From positions 1 to 6,882 of the forward strand of contig JBFFZZ010000164.1 in the NCBI GenBank assembly GCA_041568335.1: 6,882 nucleotides of DNA, read 5' to 3'. The notes under the pieces are model-generated. The model searched no databases. It saw nothing but the letters and a program-made list of their open reading frames with translations, and was not told the origin of the DNA. Below, one piece after another: positions 5,402 to 6,882 of the stretch; positions within the stretch are counted from its first letter, which is position 1; each line of letters opens with the position of its first letter. The stretch is from WVWW01 sp041568335 (GTDB lineage: Bacteria; Acidobacteriota; Polarisedimenticolia; Polarisedimenticolales; Polarisedimenticolaceae). The position numbers and the translations under genes are program-made.

Positions 5402-6882
5402 TTACAGGCTCTTCACGGCGACCGTGACCATCTCGAAGAACTCGATGACATCGCTCTCCTTGAGGTCGTTGTAGCCGGCGATCCCGATACCGCACTCGTA
5501 ACCCTGCTTGACTTCCGCGACGTCGTCCTTGAAACGACGCAGGGAACCGACCTTGCCGGTATGGATGACAACGTTGTCGCGCAGCAGGCGCACCTCGGCG
5601 GTCCGCGTGACCTTGCCTTCGGTGACGTAACAACCGGCGATGACGCCGATCTTGGGCACCTTGAAGAGCTGACGGACCTCGGCCTGGCCGAGGACGTTTT
5701 CTTTGAAGGTCGGTTCGAGCATCCCGACCATCGCTTGCTTGATGTCGTCGATCACGTCGTAGATCACGGTGTAGGTCCGGATCTCGACGTCCTCGTCGCG
5801 CGCCAGATCAGCGACGGCGCGATCGGGACGGATGTTGAACCCGATGATGATCGCGCTGGATGCCGCGGCAAAAATCACGTCAGCCTGCGAGATCGAACCG
5901 ATCGCCGCGCGCTGGATGCGGACCTTGACCTTGTCGTCGGGAAGATCGGCGAGCGACTTGCGCAGGGCCTCGATCGAGCCCTGCACGTCGGCGCGGATCA
6001 CGACGGTGAGCTCCTTGGTCTCGCCCGCGGCGATGTCCGAGGAGATGCTCTCCAGGGTGCGGCGTGCGGTCTGCTTCTGTTTCTCGGCGCGCAGCTTGTC
6101 CTGGCGGAACGACGCGATCTGACGCGCCTTGGCCTCGTCGTCCAGCGCCTGGAACGCGTCCCCGGCCTCCGGCTCCTCGGCAAATCCCATCACCTCGACG
6201 GGCATCGATGGGCCGGCTTCCTTGACGCGCTTGCCGTGCTCGTCCACCATCGCGCGCACCTTGCCGTAGACCGACCCGGCGATGAACGCGTCGCCGGTCT
6301 TCAGCGTGCCGCTCTGGACCAGCACGGTTGCGACGACGCCGCGCGCGCGGTCGCGGCGCGCCTCGAGCACGGTGCCCGTCGCAGCCTTGTTCGGGTTGGC
6401 GGTGAACTCGTGGACATCGGCCGTCAGCAGGATCATCTCGAGCAGTTCCTCGAGACCGGTGCGCTGCTTGGCCGATACCTCGCAACAGACGATGTCTCCG
6501 CCGTACTCCTCGATCACGACTTCCTTTTCCGCGAGCTGCTGCTTGACACGGTCCGGCTGCGCGTTCGACTTGTCGATCTTGTTGATCGCGACGACCAGCG
6601 GCACCCCGGCGGCGCGGGCATGATCGATGGCCTCCTGGGTCTGCGGCTTGACACCGTCGTCGGCCGCCACGACCAGCACCACGATGTCGGTCACCTTGGC
6701 GCCGCGGGCGCGCATCATGGTGAACGCCTCGTGGCCCGGCGTGTCGAGGAACGTGATCTTGCGGTTCTTGGCCTCGACCTGGTAGGCGCCGATGTGCTGC
6801 GTGATGCCGCCGTGCTCGCGGTCGACCACGTTGGCCGCGCGGATCGCGTCGAGCAACGACGTCTTGCCGTGGTCGACGTGGC
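5402..6882 (-). CDS. infB: Translation initiation factor IF-2 (5' partial)
   Basis: IF2 is the GTPase that places initiator fMet-tRNA on the 30S subunit and promotes subunit joining. The window holds 492 residues, from inside the G1 motif to the TAA stop; the N-terminal extension lies beyond the right edge. Numbering from the first visible codon: G1 HVDHGKT at 1-7, G2 region GGITQHIGA at 24-32, G3 DTPGH at 46-50, G4 NKID at 100-103 and G5 SAK at 136-138. A beta-barrel domain II follows (about 150-240), then a charged helix, domain III containing ADVQGS and the IGFNIRPD strand, and domain IV, which binds fMet-tRNA (KVPKIGVIAGCYVTEGKV to the end). All GTPase motifs are intact. It is the first visible gene of the minus-strand operon; nusA and rimP are commonly upstream but cannot be seen here. 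Confidence 0.97.
   Translation of the reverse strand, partial: HVDHGKTSLLDAIRAANVVDREHGGITQHIGAYQVEAKNRKITFLDTPGHEAFTMMRARGAKVTDIVVLVVAADDGVKPQTQEAIDHARAAGVPLVVAINKIDKSNAQPDRVKQQLAEKEVVIEEYGGDIVCCEVSAKQRTGLEELLEMILLTADVHEFTANPNKAATGTVLEARRDRARGVVATVLVQSGTLKTGDAFIAGSVYGKVRAMVDEHGKRVKEAGPSMPVEVMGFAEEPEAGDAFQALDDEAKARQIASFRQDKLRAEKQKQTARRTLESISSDIAAGETKELTVVIRADVQGSIEALRKSLADLPDDKVKVRIQRAAIGSISQADVIFAAASSAIIIGFNIRPDRAVADLARDEDVEIRTYTVIYDVIDDIKQAMVGMLEPTFKENVLGQAEVRQLFKVPKIGVIAGCYVTEGKVTRTAEVRLLRDNVVIHTGKVGSLRRFKDDVAEVKQGYECGIGIAGYNDLKESDVIEFFEMVTVAVKSL

Overview
The window is a GC-rich bacterial chromosome segment. It holds most of a conserved translation/RNA-metabolism operon on the minus strand, read from right to left: infB (5' end cut off by the window edge), a DUF503/YlxP-family gene, rbfA, truB, rpsO and pnp. 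A single plus-strand gene converges on it from the left. That gene is cut at its 5' end and encodes the tail of a LysM-type cell-envelope protein. The gene order and GC-rich codon use fit many GC-rich Gram-negative-type phyla (Acidobacteriota, Myxococcota and Desulfobacterota-like lineages, or related candidate phyla). Nothing in the window fixes the phylum.

Layout: 1-854 plus, LysM/FlgT-like envelope protein (partial). 878-908, a hairpin with an A-tract on one side and a T-tract on the other, suited to ending transcription from both directions. 931-3258 minus, pnp, whose 3' end carries a 30-bp tandem repeat encoding an Arg-Gly-Gly tail. 3259-3390, a spacer with two tandem REP-like palindromic units and a hairpin touching the pnp Shine-Dalgarno. 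3391-3660 minus, rpsO. 3661-3796, an rpsO leader with an AT-rich patch and possible hairpins. 3797-4696 minus, truB. 4693-5064 minus, rbfA. 5055-5384 minus, DUF503. 5402-6882 minus, infB. No stretch longer than about 140 bases lacks a gene.

The operon products act around the 30S subunit and RNA turnover. IF2 starts translation, RbfA matures 16S rRNA, S15 nucleates assembly of the 30S platform, TruB makes pseudouridine 55 in tRNA, and PNPase degrades RNA 3' to 5'. The upstream genes are tightly packed (17-nt gap, then 10-nt and 3-nt overlaps). The last two genes each have a longer, structured leader. This matches the known pattern in which rpsO and pnp are separately controlled after transcription.

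I see no wholly new system. The most unusual points are the recently amplified RGG-repeat tail on PNPase, the paired REP-like palindromes between rpsO and pnp, and the structured leaders of these two genes.
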